Positions 1 to 9,970 are shown, counted from the first letter of the stretch. The stretch is 34,637 bases of DNA from Rhodospirillum sp. (GCA_021741145.1 JAIOYK010000060.1:1-34637); one strand, 5' to 3'. Program-made: numbers and translations. The notes: generated from the sequence alone by a model not told the origin.

Positions 1-136
1 CTACCCGCTATCTGGGATCGTATCTCAAGTGGTTCCATCTCATCGCCCTGCACTCCAATCCAACCCCCCGCTACTGCCTGCGCGCCGCGATGGGGGCATG
101 ATCGTCCGCATCAATGCGATTTATGAATAGAGCCTT
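1..136 (+). mobile_element. Insertion sequence, 3' end (left copy, body outside window)
   Basis: These 136 bases are perfectly repeated in inverted orientation at 34500-34635. Identity stops abruptly at 136/137, which marks the end of the element within a base or two. The outer part encodes a transposase C-terminus and the last ~35 bases form the terminal sequence, reading GGCTCTATTCATAAATC inward from the tip, which resembles IS5-type tips. The element extends to the left beyond the window, so length, the other end and target duplication cannot be seen. Family is not assigned with confidence. Confidence 0.85.
3..101 (+). CDS. Transposase C-terminal fragment (partial at window edge)
   Basis: Frame 3 is open from the edge and gives 32 residues beginning TRYLGSYLKWFHLIALHS and ending in AAMGA before TGA at 99-101. 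The same peptide, preceded by Ala, is read on the minus strand at the right edge. It runs up to about 35 bases from the element end, as transposase genes usually do. Only the tail is present, so the catalytic domain and family cannot be judged. The gene is cut by the window, not visibly broken. Confidence 0.7.
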   Translation, partial: TRYLGSYLKWFHLIALHSNPTPRYCLRAAMGA

Positions 137-384
137 CCAGAATAACAATTCCCATTTAAACCGCCATCGCAATAATTTGGTAACATCCTGTTATCAAAAG
201 TGATTGACTGGTCAAGACCAAAGCCTATCCGCAAGCGGAAGCAGGTGGTATCCGGCGAGGGTTGCACCCCGGGAAAAAACGGGTCAGGCTACCCTCGTCC
301 TGGCGGCTCGACGTCAAAAAGTCTTTTTGAGACAAGTTCTTAAGGACTTTTTCCTCGACCCGCGCCCCGCCGCTGGAGTCTTCC
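137..384 (+). other. Intergenic region upstream of the Pat-type gene
   Basis: No gene is supported here. It holds a small inverted repeat (TAACA-TCC-TGTTA near 181-193) and a longer one with arms AAAAAGTC at 316-323 and GACTTTTT at 345-352, about 30 bases before the start codon. The latter could be a leader hairpin or a remnant of an upstream terminator; its AT-rich stem makes a strong terminator unlikely. No convincing -35/-10 pair was found. Confidence 0.4.
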
Positions 385-3090
385 ATGAGCGTCCGCAACC
401 TCTCCGCGCTGTTCTCCCCGACCAGCATCGCCGTCATTGGCGCGTCCAATCAGGACAACACCATCGGCCAATGGGTCATGCGCAACCTGCTGCGGGGAGA
501 CTTCGACGGGCCGATCATGCCCGTGAACAACAAATATCAAGCCGTCGCGGGAGTTCTGGCCTATCCGGATGTGGCCTCCCTTCCCGCGATACCCGACCTG
601 GCGGTGATCTGCACGCCGCCGGACACCGTCACCACGCTGGTCGACGACTTGGGGGCGCTGGGCTGCAAGGCCGCCATTGTCGTGACCGAAGGATTGTCCC
701 GGGCCAAGGAAGTGGGGGGCCGGTCCCTCCAGCAGGCGATGCTCGACGCCGCTCGGCCCCACCGGATGCGCCTGCTTGGCCCGAACAGCATCGGTTTGAT
801 GGTTCCGGGCCTAGGGCTGAATGCCAGTTTTTCGCACCTCCCCGCCCTGCCTGGCAAAGTGGCCTTCATCAGCCAGTCCGGCGCGGTCTGTACCGCGGTT
901 CTCGACTGGGCTCGGGGCCATGGCATCGGCTTCTCCCACTTCGTTTCCCTGGGGGACAAGGCCGATGTGGATTTCGGCGACGCAGTGGACTACTTGGGCG
1001 CCCAGCCGGACGTGCGGGCGGTCCTACTATACATCGAGACCCTGACGGATGCTCGCAAGTTCATGTCCGCGGCCAGATCCGCGGCCCGCAACAAGCCGGT
1101 GATCGTCATCAAGTCCGGTCGGAACAAGGCCGGAGCCCGGGCCGCGGCCTCCCATACGGGCAATCTAGCCGGATCCGACGAGATCCATGATATCGCCTTC
1201 AAACGTGCGGGCATGCTGCGGGTTTACAGTCTGCAGGAAATGTTCTCCGCGGTGGAAACCATTGCCCATTCCAAGCGTATCGCCACCCGGGGCGAGCGGC
1301 TCGCCATCGTCACCAATGGCGGTGGCATCGGCGTGATGGCCGTGGATGAAATCACCGAAAAGGGGGGGCATCTGGTTCGCTTTTCCGATGAGACAAAGGA
1401 AAAGTTGGCCAAACTCCTGCCCAAGACCTGGACCATGGCCAATCCCCTGAACGTCGGTGGCCACGCCCAGCCGGAGCAATACGAGTCGGTCCTGGAAACC
1501 CTGACCGACGCGCGGGAGGTGGATGCTGTCCTGGTGATGCATGCCCCCAGCGCGCTGATTTCCGCCACCGCGGTGGCCAAGGCGGTGATCTCCCTCACCC
1601 AAAAGCGTCGGTCGGCGACCATTTTTACTTGTTGGGCGGGGGAGGAGAGCGTGGCCGAGGCCAGACACCTCTTCGCCGACGCCCAGATTCCAACCTTCGG
1701 CACCCCGGACGAGGCCGTTCAAGGCTTCATGCACATGGTGGAATACCGGCGCAACCAAGTGATGTTGATGGAAACGCCGCCAAGTCTGCCCACGGAATTC
1801 ACCGCCAACGTGGCCTCGGCCCGGCTGATCATCGACTTGGCCATCGAGCGGGGTCACCTGACCATGAGCGAGCCGGAGGCCAAGGCCGTCTTCGCCGCCT
1901 TCGGCATTCCCACGGTGGAGACCCACATCGCTGGCACGCCAGAGGAAGCCGAGGTTTTGGCTCGACGCATGAATGGCCCCGTCGCGGTGAAGATCCTGTC
2001 CCATGCCGTAACCCATAAATCCGACGTGGGCGGAGTTGTCTTGGACCTGGAGACACCAGAGGACGTGCGCCGCGCCTGCGCCGACATGGCTGGACGCATG
2101 GCCGAGACCTTCCCCGCGGCGACCGTGGAGGGGTTCACGGTTCAGCGCATGGCCCGAAGGCCCGGCGCCCATGAATTGATCGTGGGCGCCACCACCGATC
2201 CGATCTTCGGGCCGGTGATCCTCTTCGGACAAGGCGGCACGGCGGTGGAGGTCATCCGCGACCGCTCCGTGGCCCTGGCGCCACTGAACATGGCCCTGGC
2301 CAAGGACATGCTGGAACGGACCCGGGTCTACAAATTGCTCGAGGGCTATCGCGACAAACCGCCCGCGGACCTGGAATCCATCTGCGTAACCCTGATCCAG
2401 ATCGCCCAGATGATGATCGACATCCCGGAAATCGTGGAGTTGGAGATCAACCCGCTGTTCGCCGACGCCAAGGGCGTGCTGGCCCTGGATGCCCGGGTCC
2501 GCCTGGAACCGGGCCGGACCAAGGGCCCCCATAAACTGGCCATCCGCCCCTATCCCAAGCAACTGGAGGAAACCTTCGTCATGAACGACGGCCGGCCCGT
2601 CGTCATGCGTCCGATCCGTCCGGAGGATGAGCCCAAGCACTATGAATTCGTCTCCAAGCTGACACCAGAGGACATCCGCTTCCGGTTTTTCGGTCTGGTA
2701 AAGGAATTGCCCCACGATCAGATGGCCCGGCTGACACAGATCGACTACGCCCGGGAAATGGCGTTCATCGCCGAACTGACCGAGGATGGGGACAAGCAAA
2801 CCATGGGTGTCGTCCGCGCCGTTACCGATCCTGACAATGAAACCACGGAATTCTCGGTCGTCGTCCGCTCGGACCTCAAGGGGTCCGGCCTGGGAAAAGC
2901 CCTGATGCGCAAGATCATCCGCTATTGCAAGGAACGACGCACCCGCTACATGCTGGGTCAGGTCCTGCGCGACAATCGGCGCATGCTCAAATTCTGCGAA
3001 AACCTGGGCTTTGAACGTGTCGGCATCATCGATGACGATGTGGTGGAACTGCGGCTGGAGCTGGAAAAGGTCAAGCTGGACGCGGAATAA
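385..3090 (+). CDS. Pat-type protein: NDP-forming acyl-CoA synthetase domains fused to GNAT acetyltransferase
   Basis: A 901-residue protein with the layout of Pat/PatZ protein lysine acetyltransferases. Residues ~8-130 form a CoA-binding Rossmann domain (IAVIGASNQDNTIG). ~150-460 is the succinyl-CoA-ligase-like part; it keeps the SHTG histidine (His257) used as phospho-carrier in ADP-forming acetyl-CoA synthetases. ~490-720 is an ATP-grasp domain (AVKILSHAVTHKSDVGGV). ~730-890 is a GNAT domain with the acetyl-CoA loop DLKGSGLGKALM. Family members of this order acetylate acetyl-CoA synthetase and other enzymes. Because the histidine is kept, acyl-CoA ligase activity cannot be excluded. The start is supported by TGGAG seven bases upstream. 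It is the first gene inside the left IS copy and appears monocistronic. Fold assignment is secure; the choice between regulator and ligase is not. Confidence 0.88.
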   Translation: MSVRNLSALFSPTSIAVIGASNQDNTIGQWVMRNLLRGDFDGPIMPVNNKYQAVAGVLAYPDVASLPAIPDLAVICTPPDTVTTLVDDLGALGCKAAIVVTEGLSRAKEVGGRSLQQAMLDAARPHRMRLLGPNSIGLMVPGLGLNASFSHLPALPGKVAFISQSGAVCTAVLDWARGHGIGFSHFVSLGDKADVDFGDAVDYLGAQPDVRAVLLYIETLTDARKFMSAARSAARNKPVIVIKSGRNKAGARAAASHTGNLAGSDEIHDIAFKRAGMLRVYSLQEMFSAVETIAHSKRIATRGERLAIVTNGGGIGVMAVDEITEKGGHLVRFSDETKEKLAKLLPKTWTMANPLNVGGHAQPEQYESVLETLTDAREVDAVLVMHAPSALISATAVAKAVISLTQKRRSATIFTCWAGEESVAEARHLFADAQIPTFGTPDEAVQGFMHMVEYRRNQVMLMETPPSLPTEFTANVASARLIIDLAIERGHLTMSEPEAKAVFAAFGIPTVETHIAGTPEEAEVLARRMNGPVAVKILSHAVTHKSDVGGVVLDLETPEDVRRACADMAGRMAETFPAATVEGFTVQRMARRPGAHELIVGATTDPIFGPVILFGQGGTAVEVIRDRSVALAPLNMALAKDMLERTRVYKLLEGYRDKPPADLESICVTLIQIAQMMIDIPEIVELEINPLFADAKGVLALDARVRLEPGRTKGPHKLAIRPYPKQLEETFVMNDGRPVVMRPIRPEDEPKHYEFVSKLTPEDIRFRFFGLVKELPHDQMARLTQIDYAREMAFIAELTEDGDKQTMGVVRAVTDPDNETTEFSVVVRSDLKGSGLGKALMRKIIRYCKERRTRYMLGQVLRDNRRMLKFCENLGFERVGIIDDDVVELRLELEKVKLDAE

Positions 3091-3137
3091 GTCGGAGGGG
3101 ATCACCGCTTAACAATACTAATCCGTCTTCCTTTGGC

Positions 3138-3162
3138 GTCCTATTCCTTGGTAAGATAGGAC
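3138..3162. repeat. Inverted repeat GTCCTAT-N11-ATAGGAC upstream of the Ala-rich gene
   Basis: Perfect 7-base arms (3138-3144 and 3156-3162) separated by 11 bases, about 60 bases before the likely start of the next gene. It could be an operator-like dyad or a weak terminator for the Pat-type gene; there is no T-run after it. Function is unknown. Confidence 0.45.
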
Positions 3163-3220
3163 CCCATGGCGCGCCAGAATGGTGAATCGCCGGGTAGGAT
3201 CTCCAAGGAAGGATTCCCTG

Positions 3221-4219
3221 ATGGACCCATTATCCTCCCCCCTCTCGATGCCGTCCTCCCTTTTCAAGTCGAGCCTCCGCTCCTCCAATGGGACCCGAGA
3301 GTCCGAAATGGAAACGACCGAGGCCATCCTTTTGAAAGCCGTCGCGGACAAGGATCCAGACAAGGCGAAGGCGTTGAAAGAGGCCCGGGACGCCGCGAAG
3401 GAGGCCCGGGACGCCGCTCTTCAACACCTTAAGGCGATGCCCGACGCCGCCAAACAGCGAAAAGCACAGGCCCGCGCCAAGATCGAGGAGATCAAACAAA
3501 AGCTGCAGGCCTTGCGCGCGCTGGCGGCCATCAATCCGGAAGCCGCGGCCCGGCAAGCCGCCCAACTGGCCAAGGAACTCGCCTCCGCCGTGAAGGCATA
3601 CGCGGGTGGGGGAAGTGCCGGACTCACCAGCCTGGGAGCCAACGCGGGCCAAGCGGCGGTCTCGACCGATGGCACGGCCACCGCGGGTATAGGCGAGTCC
3701 GCGACATCCGTAGGCGGCGCGACCACCGCGACCGCGACCGCCGTGAGCCCCGGGGTCGCTGAAGCCGCCACCACGGTGAGCCCGACGCCCTCCGAAGGTC
3801 AGGAGAGCGGGGCCGCGGGGACTCAGGCCCAGTCAGGATCCGGAACCGAAACGGATGAAGGCGCGAGCGGCGAAACGGGCGGCACTCCGGACACCGAGGC
3901 GGAACAGGCCAAGGAAGCAAGACAGGACAAGCTGAACCAACAACTCGCGGAGAGAGACGAAGCCTTCGGAGACGCAAAAGCCGATGCCGAGTTTGTCGCC
4001 ACCGTGAGGAACATAAAGAATACCCTCAAAGCTATCTTCAAGGCAGCGGAGCGTAAGATTGAAGAAAGTGAAGACAAGGAGACAAAGAACGCGATAAATC
4101 AGGGAAAGAGGGCTCTGGAGGAAGTCGACGTTTCCCTGAAGGGACTCGAGGGGGGAATCACGGCCTTCGCAACCTCCGTCAATACCTCCGTCAATACCTC
4201 CGTCAATATCGTCGTCTAA
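3221..4219 (+). CDS. Hypothetical Ala-rich, coiled-coil protein
   Basis: I do not recognise this protein. It has 332 residues from the ATG at 3221, chosen because AAGGAAGGA lies eight bases upstream; an in-frame GTG at 3179 would add 14 residues. The N-terminus is Ser-rich with no signal peptide or membrane segment. Residues ~35-125 are Ala/Lys/Glu/Arg-rich and strongly helical (EARDAAKEARDAA; AAARQAAQLAKELASAVKAY). ~125-230 is a low-complexity Ala/Thr/Gly/Ser linker, and ~230-310 a second charged helical stretch. The last residues contain a threefold Thr-Ser-Val-Asn repeat made by a 12-base DNA repeat. Codon use resembles the neighbours until the tail, which is more AT-rich. A soluble rod-like protein or adaptor is possible, but no function can be claimed. 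It converges with the GGDEF-EAL gene. Confidence 0.7.
   Translation: MDPLSSPLSMPSSLFKSSLRSSNGTRESEMETTEAILLKAVADKDPDKAKALKEARDAAKEARDAALQHLKAMPDAAKQRKAQARAKIEEIKQKLQALRALAAINPEAAARQAAQLAKELASAVKAYAGGGSAGLTSLGANAGQAAVSTDGTATAGIGESATSVGGATTATATAVSPGVAEAATTVSPTPSEGQESGAAGTQAQSGSGTETDEGASGETGGTPDTEAEQAKEARQDKLNQQLAERDEAFGDAKADAEFVATVRNIKNTLKAIFKAAERKIEESEDKETKNAINQGKRALEEVDVSLKGLEGGITAFATSVNTSVNTSVNIVV
4172..4207 (+). repeat. 12-bp tandem repeat, three exact copies, in the 3' end of the Ala-rich gene
   Basis: The unit ACCTCCGTCAAT occurs three times in a row (4172-4183, 4184-4195, 4196-4207), ending 12 bases before the stop codon. Twelve bases keep the frame, so copies add TSVN units to the protein. 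It is a likely site of copy-number slippage. Confidence 0.9.
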
Positions 4220-4315
4220 TGACGCGACACAGGAGAAATTACTCCATGCGAGGCTCCGCCTCCCTCTCCGCCGGAGCTTGAGATCCCGGCCCTCCTCCAT
4301 ATGTTTGGAGCAAGT

Positions 4316-7039
4316 CTACCCCTCGGCTGGGGTCGCCCCGCGAACCCGCCTCGCCTTCTCCACACGCGCGGGAGTGTCGAGAAGAACCGACAGGACCTTG
4401 TCCCCGGGTTCAGGCGTGGCCAGGAGAAAGCCCTGAATCACGTCACAGCCTTCGGTCCGCATATAGGCCAATTGGTCTTCCGTCTCCACGCCCTCGGCGA
4501 TGACTTCCAGGCCAAGACTGTGACCCAGATTGATGATGGCCCGTGCGATCACCGCGTCGTTGCCGCCGTCGGTCACGTGACGGACGAAGGACTGATCCAC
4601 TTTCAGCTTATCCACCCGAAACTGCTTCAGGTAGCTAAGCGAGGAATAGCCGGTGCCAAAATCATCGATGGCCAAGCGGATCCCCGCCTTTGACAGGTCT
4701 GTCAGCAGGTTCACCGCCTGTTGGGCATCCTGCATCAGCATGCTTTCCGTCAGTTCCATTTCCAGGTCCTGGGGATCCACGCCATGTTCGGCCAAGAGGG
4801 CGGTGACCCGCTCCACGAGCCCCTTCTGCCGGAACTGCACCGCCGAGATATTGACCGCCATGGTCAACCGGCCGGCCCCTTCGGCCCGCCAACGGGCATA
4901 TTCAGCCAAGGCTTGGTCCAACACCCAATCCCCCAGGTCGTGGATCAGACCGCTGTCCTCGGCGACGGGGATGAAGCGGCCTGGGGGAATGGGACCCAAT
5001 TCCGGGTGGTTCCAGCGAACCAGGGCCTCCGCCCCCACGGGCACCCCGGCTTCCAGTCCGTATTGAAGCTGGTAGTGCACGTGCAGTTCCTTGCCGTTAT
5101 CCAGGGCTCGCCTCAGGTCCCCTTCCAGACCGAGGCGCACGGCCGCCTCCGCGTTCATTTCCGTGGAGAAGAAGGAACAGTTGTCGTCCTCGGACTTGAT
5201 GGCCCGGTACATGGCCATGTCGGCGTTCTTCATCAGGTTGTCCGGATCCGTGCCGTCCTGGGGATAGATGGCGATGCCAACGTTGGCCCCCACCCGCACC
5301 TCCTGACTGCCCAAGTCCACGGGGGTCTGGATGACCTCGATCAGGCGGCGGGCCAGTGCGGATGCCGTCTCCGCGCTGGTGACGCCCGTTTGGATCAGGG
5401 CGAACTCATCCCCACCAACCCGAGCGACCGTATCGGCTTCCTCGGCCGCGGCGTTGATGCGCGAGGCGATGGTCATGAGCATCTGATCCCCCGCGGCATG
5501 GCCCAGGGTATCATTGACTCGGCTAAAATGGTCCAGGTCGATGAACATGACCGCGATTCCCGCATGGCTTCGGCGGGCTTGGACCACCGCTTGGTAGAGG
5601 CGGTCCCGGAAGAGAACGCGGTTTGGCAGGCGGGTCAGGGTATCGTAGTTGGATAGATAGCGAACCCGCTCCTCGGCCTTCTTGCGGGCCGTCACGTCCT
5701 CGTGCACCGCCACGTAGTGGGTTACCTGTCCGCTATCATCGACGATGGGCGTGATCGTTTGGTCCACCACATAGGTCCGTCCATCCTTGCGCCGTTCGGT
5801 CAACTCCCCACGCCATACCCGGCCCCGCTGGATAACCGACCACAGTTCGGTATAAACCTCCTGCAGTTGTTCCCCCGACTTCAGAAGATTGGGTGTCCGT
5901 CCAAGAACTTCCTCGGCCGAAAAGCCGGAAAGTCGGGTGAAAGCCGTGTTCACCCATTCGATATGTCCCTCGGCATCGGTGATAAAGATGGCGTTGGCCG
6001 CGGCGCCCATGGCCGTCGATTGCAGGCGCAGACGGGCCTGATCCCGGATGGTCCTGAGGGCGGCGCCCAGGCGATTGGCCAGAACCTCCAAACGCCGCCG
6101 GGCCGCGGGAGGCAGAGTCGCGCTTTCAAACCCTAGGGCAAGGACGCCGCTTACGGTATTTTCCGCCCACAGGGGGAGGTAAAGGACGGAATGGCAACCA
6201 CAGGCCCGGACCCAGGGGGGCGCGGCCTCCGCCAGGGGATCGACCTGTTCCATGGCCTGGGCCCGTCCCAGCTTCCTTGCCATACCCAAGGGTCCAACGG
6301 CAACCCTGTCGTCCGCCTGAACCGGTTCCAAGGATTGGATCAACTCTCCAGCCAGAGGTCCCCCGCTCCCAACCATCCGTTCACCGCCACTTGGCTCCAA
6401 AACCGTCATCGAGACAACCGAAGCATCGAACAATTTGGCGATCCGGTCGCAAATTTCCGCCGCGACTCCTTCCAGATGGGTGCCAAGCAGCAGATGCGTA
6501 TCAATGGCTCGGGAGATTCCGTCCATCTCCTCACCCACCGTCTGTTCCCGTCTATCCCGCAGGGTGACCAGCATGCCCTCGCCATTTTCGATGGCAAGGG
6601 GGGTCACGGTCAGGGATACGGGCATGGTCACGCCGTTGGGCAGGTGGGCGACCACCACCAGGTCAGCCCCGTCCTTGGAACGTTTGGCGGCGCCGCTTTC
6701 GTATCGCCAACTGGGATCGAATTCAGGAATGAGGGCGCGCAGAGGAGACCGGGCGAGCGTTTCAGGCAGGCGGCCGAGGATCCGAGACGCGGCGGGATTC
6801 GCCGACAGGATCCGCCCCTCTCCATCCAGGGACAACAGCCCGTCGGCCATACCCTCGATCAGGGATCGGAAGTGGGCGCTTTCCATCCGTGCTTTATCGA
6901 CATCCAACTCCGCCTCTCGCAGTTGGATGTCGATTTGACGCCGATGGCGATTGAATACAGAGAGAATAGTGAACAGCACCGCCAAGACAACGCCAGCGGC
7001 GAGAAGCCCCCCCAACAGGTTCAAATAGGCCGTTGTCAT
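4316..7039 (-). CDS. Membrane-anchored PAS/GAF/PAS sensor with GGDEF and EAL domains (c-di-GMP turnover)
   Basis: About 907 residues. One N-terminal transmembrane helix ([21 protein letters not shown]) and a short coiled coil lead into PAS (~55-165), GAF (~185-335), PAS with PAC (~345-455), GGDEF (~465-625) and EAL (~635-890). The diguanylate cyclase motif GGDEF is intact ([12 protein letters not shown]). The phosphodiesterase motifs are also intact: [27 protein letters not shown] and AEGVE. The usual RxxD inhibitory site before GGDEF is missing (EEAD instead). Both activities are therefore possible, with EAL the safer prediction. There is no large periplasmic loop, so the signal is probably cytoplasmic. 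The start at 7039 is preferred because GGGGGA precedes it; an ATG at 7054 would add five residues without a ribosome site. It lies downstream of the cyclase gene on the same strand, 381 bases away, so it probably has its own promoter. Confidence 0.93.
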   Translation of the reverse strand: MTTAYLNLLGGLLAAGVVLAVLFTILSVFNRHRRQIDIQLREAELDVDKARMESAHFRSLIEGMADGLLSLDGEGRILSANPAASRILGRLPETLARSPLRALIPEFDPSWRYESGAAKRSKDGADLVVVAHLPNGVTMPVSLTVTPLAIENGEGMLVTLRDRREQTVGEEMDGISRAIDTHLLLGTHLEGVAAEICDRIAKLFDASVVSMTVLEPSGGERMVGSGGPLAGELIQSLEPVQADDRVAVGPLGMARKLGRAQAMEQVDPLAEAAPPWVRACGCHSVLYLPLWAENTVSGVLALGFESATLPPAARRRLEVLANRLGAALRTIRDQARLRLQSTAMGAAANAIFITDAEGHIEWVNTAFTRLSGFSAEEVLGRTPNLLKSGEQLQEVYTELWSVIQRGRVWRGELTERRKDGRTYVVDQTITPIVDDSGQVTHYVAVHEDVTARKKAEERVRYLSNYDTLTRLPNRVLFRDRLYQAVVQARRSHAGIAVMFIDLDHFSRVNDTLGHAAGDQMLMTIASRINAAAEEADTVARVGGDEFALIQTGVTSAETASALARRLIEVIQTPVDLGSQEVRVGANVGIAIYPQDGTDPDNLMKNADMAMYRAIKSEDDNCSFFSTEMNAEAAVRLGLEGDLRRALDNGKELHVHYQLQYGLEAGVPVGAEALVRWNHPELGPIPPGRFIPVAEDSGLIHDLGDWVLDQALAEYARWRAEGAGRLTMAVNISAVQFRQKGLVERVTALLAEHGVDPQDLEMELTESMLMQDAQQAVNLLTDLSKAGIRLAIDDFGTGYSSLSYLKQFRVDKLKVDQSFVRHVTDGGNDAVIARAIINLGHSLGLEVIAEGVETEDQLAYMRTEGCDVIQGFLLATPEPGDKVLSVLLDTPARVEKARRVRGATPAEG

Positions 7040-7420
7040 CGACCGGTCCCCCATTGAAGAAGAAAGCTATCCGAAAACCGCACCTTACACATCCAAACCA
7101 AGATCAAAAGGCCATAGTGATTTGCGGAAAATGAACTCGGCTTTCCGGTCCCGCGAACCCCTAAAATACTGAAATCAAACAAAAATCCGTGGGGTACCTG
7201 ACGTTCGATCCAGTTCGGTTTGATCCCGAAGCGACGGAACCACCATGGCGATAAGTGAAAATTCCAAACCCGAAGCGTCACGGCACGGCCTCGACCGGAG
7301 GATCGAGAAAACCAAGTGCGTTACCCCAGCCACCCCAAAGTCACTATCCCGTGATCACGCGTCCAGCGCAAACGGAAAGCCACCTGCCCCGGGCAATTCC
7401 ATGTCGTCCCGCGCGCGGTG
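7040..7420. other. Intergenic region between the cyclase and GGDEF-EAL genes
   Basis: About 380 bases with lower GC than the flanking genes. I see no gene with coding character, no T-tract terminator after the cyclase and no convincing promoter hexamers. A small TGCCC-GGGCA hairpin lies near 7386-7396. The region presumably holds the promoter of the GGDEF-EAL gene. Confidence 0.4.
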
Positions 7421-9751
7421 CTATTTGGTCAAAGCAACGTAGACGCCATCCCAGTCGTTCGATGGCGGCGCCTCCAAGTAGGTTGTGACCCGCTCCTCGT
7501 ACAGATCATAGACCCCTTGGACGGTCAATTCGGGCATGAGCTGGCGGCATTGACCGATCAAGGTCCGTGCCTCCGCCCACCGCATGGCGCGGTAGGCCAC
7601 GAGCATGGCCTCATGGGAGTCCCGAAGGGTCTGGAACTCCGGTGTCTCGGCCAGGCTCTCGTCACCCAGCAGACCGAAGATCCGCACGGGTACGGTCTTG
7701 CCTTTCACGCGAATCAGGTCAAGTTCCAGGAAGGCAAAATTAGGAACCAACAGAGCGGTGTTTTCGCCGAGGACCGTGGTGACTCCATAGGTCTTGGACT
7801 GTCCCTCCAGGCGGGACGCGAGGTTGACGTTATCCCCCAACACCGAATAGTCGAACCGCTGGTCCGACCCCATGTTGCCCACGCAGACAACACCGGTGTT
7901 CACGCCAATGCCAATATTGAGGGGGATGTGGGGGCGCCCTTCCTCCCGGGCTTCCTTTTCCAGGACCTCGTTCAGGGTGGCCAGACGGGTCTTCATCTCC
8001 AATGCCGAAAGGCAGGCGTGGCGGGCATGCTCCTCGTCATCCAGGGGCGCGTTCCAGAACGCCATGATGCAGTCCCCCATGTACTTGTCGATGGTCCCCC
8101 GCCGTTCCAGGATCACGTCGGTCATGGGAGTGAGGAAAATGTTGATCAATCGGGTCAGCCCTTCGGCGTCAAACAACTCCGATATGGTCGTGAAGCCGCG
8201 CACGTCACAGAACATCATGGTCATTTCGCGCATTTCTCCACCCAACCGCAGACGAGACGGGTCGTCGGCGAGGCGTTCCACGAGAGCCGGGGACATGTAG
8301 TGGGAAAACGCATTGCGCACTTGGCGCCGTTGGGCTTCTTCTCGGGTGTAGCCCGTATAGGTCAGAAACATATACAGCAGCAAAGCCACCAAGCCAGGGA
8401 AGACAGGGTCATAAAGCTGCAGGTTGTCCCTGTACAACAGGAAGGACCCACCGCCCGTGGACACAAGGAGGACAACCAGCAACAACAAGGTCCATCGGGC
8501 CCCAATCATTGGCACGAGCACGATCAACACCAACCCTACCCCCAATGTTCCCCAGGCCTCCAGATCCAGGGCGTTGCGCGGACGTTTGAGCATTTGGCCG
8601 GTCAGCATATTCTCGATGATATTGGCGTGGACCTCCACGCCGGGCAAGGAGGTCTCCGTCGGCGTGGCCTTGATATCGAGCAGTCCCACGGCGGAGGTCC
8701 CAAGGATCACGAACTTGTTGGCGAACATCTCCGGCGGCGCGGTGCCGTTGAGTACATCCACGGCACTGACGTATTTCGCCAAATCCCTCCGTGAAAAGAA
8801 GACATGGAACCGTCCCGCCTCGTCCAAGGGCACCGCGAGCTGAAAGATCTGACCGTTGGGCAGACGGGTTTTCAGAACCATATCCTCCACGCCCCGCAGG
8901 GTTCCGTCGCGCTTGCCCCGCAGCAGCATGGTCGGCGCGCCCATGGCGACCCGAACCATCTCCATGGATAGGGTCGGGTAGACCTGCTCGGCTTCCACGG
9001 CCTGAATGGCCATGGGCACCCGACGCACGATTCCATCCAACTCCCCTTCGACGATGAACACCCCGTGCCCCTTGGCCGCCTGATCTAGCTCCGGCAAGTT
9101 GAACAGCATACGAGGATAATCGGTTAGGTAATCTAGAACGTCGTGACCCAAGATGGCGATCGACGTCGAGGGGCGTTCGAAGGTCTGGTTCTGGCTGGTG
9201 TTCACGGACGGCGCCATCCCCGTCACCACCCGCGACCGTTTGATGGCTTCGGCGAAGACCGCGTCGTTGTCGGGTAGGGACTCCAGATGGTCACGGATCG
9301 CGGGATCCTCTCCCAGGGTGCTTTCGAGCAACCGTTTGGGAGAAGTTCTATCCGGTTCCGGAAAGATAACGTCGAAGCCGATAACAACGGGGTTCATGGC
9401 CGTGATCTTGTTCACAAGATCGGCGAGAACGGTCCGGGGCCAGGGCCATTGCCCCACCTCCTCGATGGATCGGTCGTCCAGGTCGACAATGGTGACCAGC
9501 CGTTGATCGACGGTGCGGGGGTGGATCCGTTGATAGAAGTCGAAGGTCTTGGAGCGCATGAACTCGACGGGGGCGGGGTCCACCAAACGCAAGGCGACGG
9601 CCCCACACAGCAAGATGAACGCCCAAAGCCGAGGCGAGGTCGCGACCTTGCGCGGACTCATTTTTCCCCAACGCGACCCGCCTTTTTTGGAAGACCCCGA
9701 CACCGTCTCGGCTCCACGTCCATTGCCCGCCTTTTCCAAGTCACCGTCCAC
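7421..9751 (-). CDS. CHASE2-domain class III adenylate/guanylate cyclase
   Basis: About 776 residues: a basic cytoplasmic N-terminus, one transmembrane helix, an extracytoplasmic CHASE2 domain (~40-360, including the conserved VIGFDVIFPEPDRTSP stretch), then three closely spaced transmembrane helices (~380-470) and a class III cyclase domain (~500-680). Catalytic features are intact: metal-binding Asp in FCDVRGFTT and in DKYMGDCIMAFW, and the transition-state Asn/Arg in NVNLASRLEG. The Lys of DKYMGD and Asp of RFDYSVLGD fit adenine specificity, so cAMP is the likely product. A ~120-residue helical tail follows. Start is uncertain: GTG at 9751 has AAAGGGGG just upstream; TTG at 9781 and ATG 30 codons further in are alternatives. 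It is divergent from the stator operon, with about 220 bases between. Confidence 0.93.
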   Translation of the reverse strand: MDGDLEKAGNGRGAETVSGSSKKGGSRWGKMSPRKVATSPRLWAFILLCGAVALRLVDPAPVEFMRSKTFDFYQRIHPRTVDQRLVTIVDLDDRSIEEVGQWPWPRTVLADLVNKITAMNPVVIGFDVIFPEPDRTSPKRLLESTLGEDPAIRDHLESLPDNDAVFAEAIKRSRVVTGMAPSVNTSQNQTFERPSTSIAILGHDVLDYLTDYPRMLFNLPELDQAAKGHGVFIVEGELDGIVRRVPMAIQAVEAEQVYPTLSMEMVRVAMGAPTMLLRGKRDGTLRGVEDMVLKTRLPNGQIFQLAVPLDEAGRFHVFFSRRDLAKYVSAVDVLNGTAPPEMFANKFVILGTSAVGLLDIKATPTETSLPGVEVHANIIENMLTGQMLKRPRNALDLEAWGTLGVGLVLIVLVPMIGARWTLLLLVVLLVSTGGGSFLLYRDNLQLYDPVFPGLVALLLYMFLTYTGYTREEAQRRQVRNAFSHYMSPALVERLADDPSRLRLGGEMREMTMMFCDVRGFTTISELFDAEGLTRLINIFLTPMTDVILERRGTIDKYMGDCIMAFWNAPLDDEEHARHACLSALEMKTRLATLNEVLEKEAREEGRPHIPLNIGIGVNTGVVCVGNMGSDQRFDYSVLGDNVNLASRLEGQSKTYGVTTVLGENTALLVPNFAFLELDLIRVKGKTVPVRIFGLLGDESLAETPEFQTLRDSHEAMLVAYRAMRWAEARTLIGQCRQLMPELTVQGVYDLYEERVTTYLEAPPSNDWDGVYVALTK

Positions 9752-9970
9752 GGAATCCCCCTTTTTCACCTCGGAGCACAAGCCCCACCCGCTTTAGAAG
9801 ATGGACATAAGAGGCCGAAATTGCAGCCCCTTCCCTTGCCCAATGGAAATTTGTGTATAAACTCACAGCCTTGAAGGGGTCCCCTGGAGGCCCACGTGGA
9901 GTCCGGAAGACGTCCCCCCCGTCCGAGGGGAAGGCCTTCGGGCAAGGTAACATGGATTTGGCGGACCAGC
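9752..9970. promoter_or_regulatory. Divergent intergenic region between cyclase and stator genes
   Basis: This region must carry promoters for both directions. On the plus strand TATAAA at 9856-9861 is a plausible -10; the nearest -35-like TTGCCC (9836-9841) is only 14 bases away, so the assignment is weak. No sigma-28 or sigma-54 consensus was recognised. Confidence 0.3.

Noticed and set aside
1165-3105. Long open frame on the minus strand opposite the Pat-type gene
   Set aside because: It mirrors the codon pattern of the real gene, has no recognisable domain, and is rich in His/Gln/Gly as expected for an antisense shadow in GC-rich DNA.
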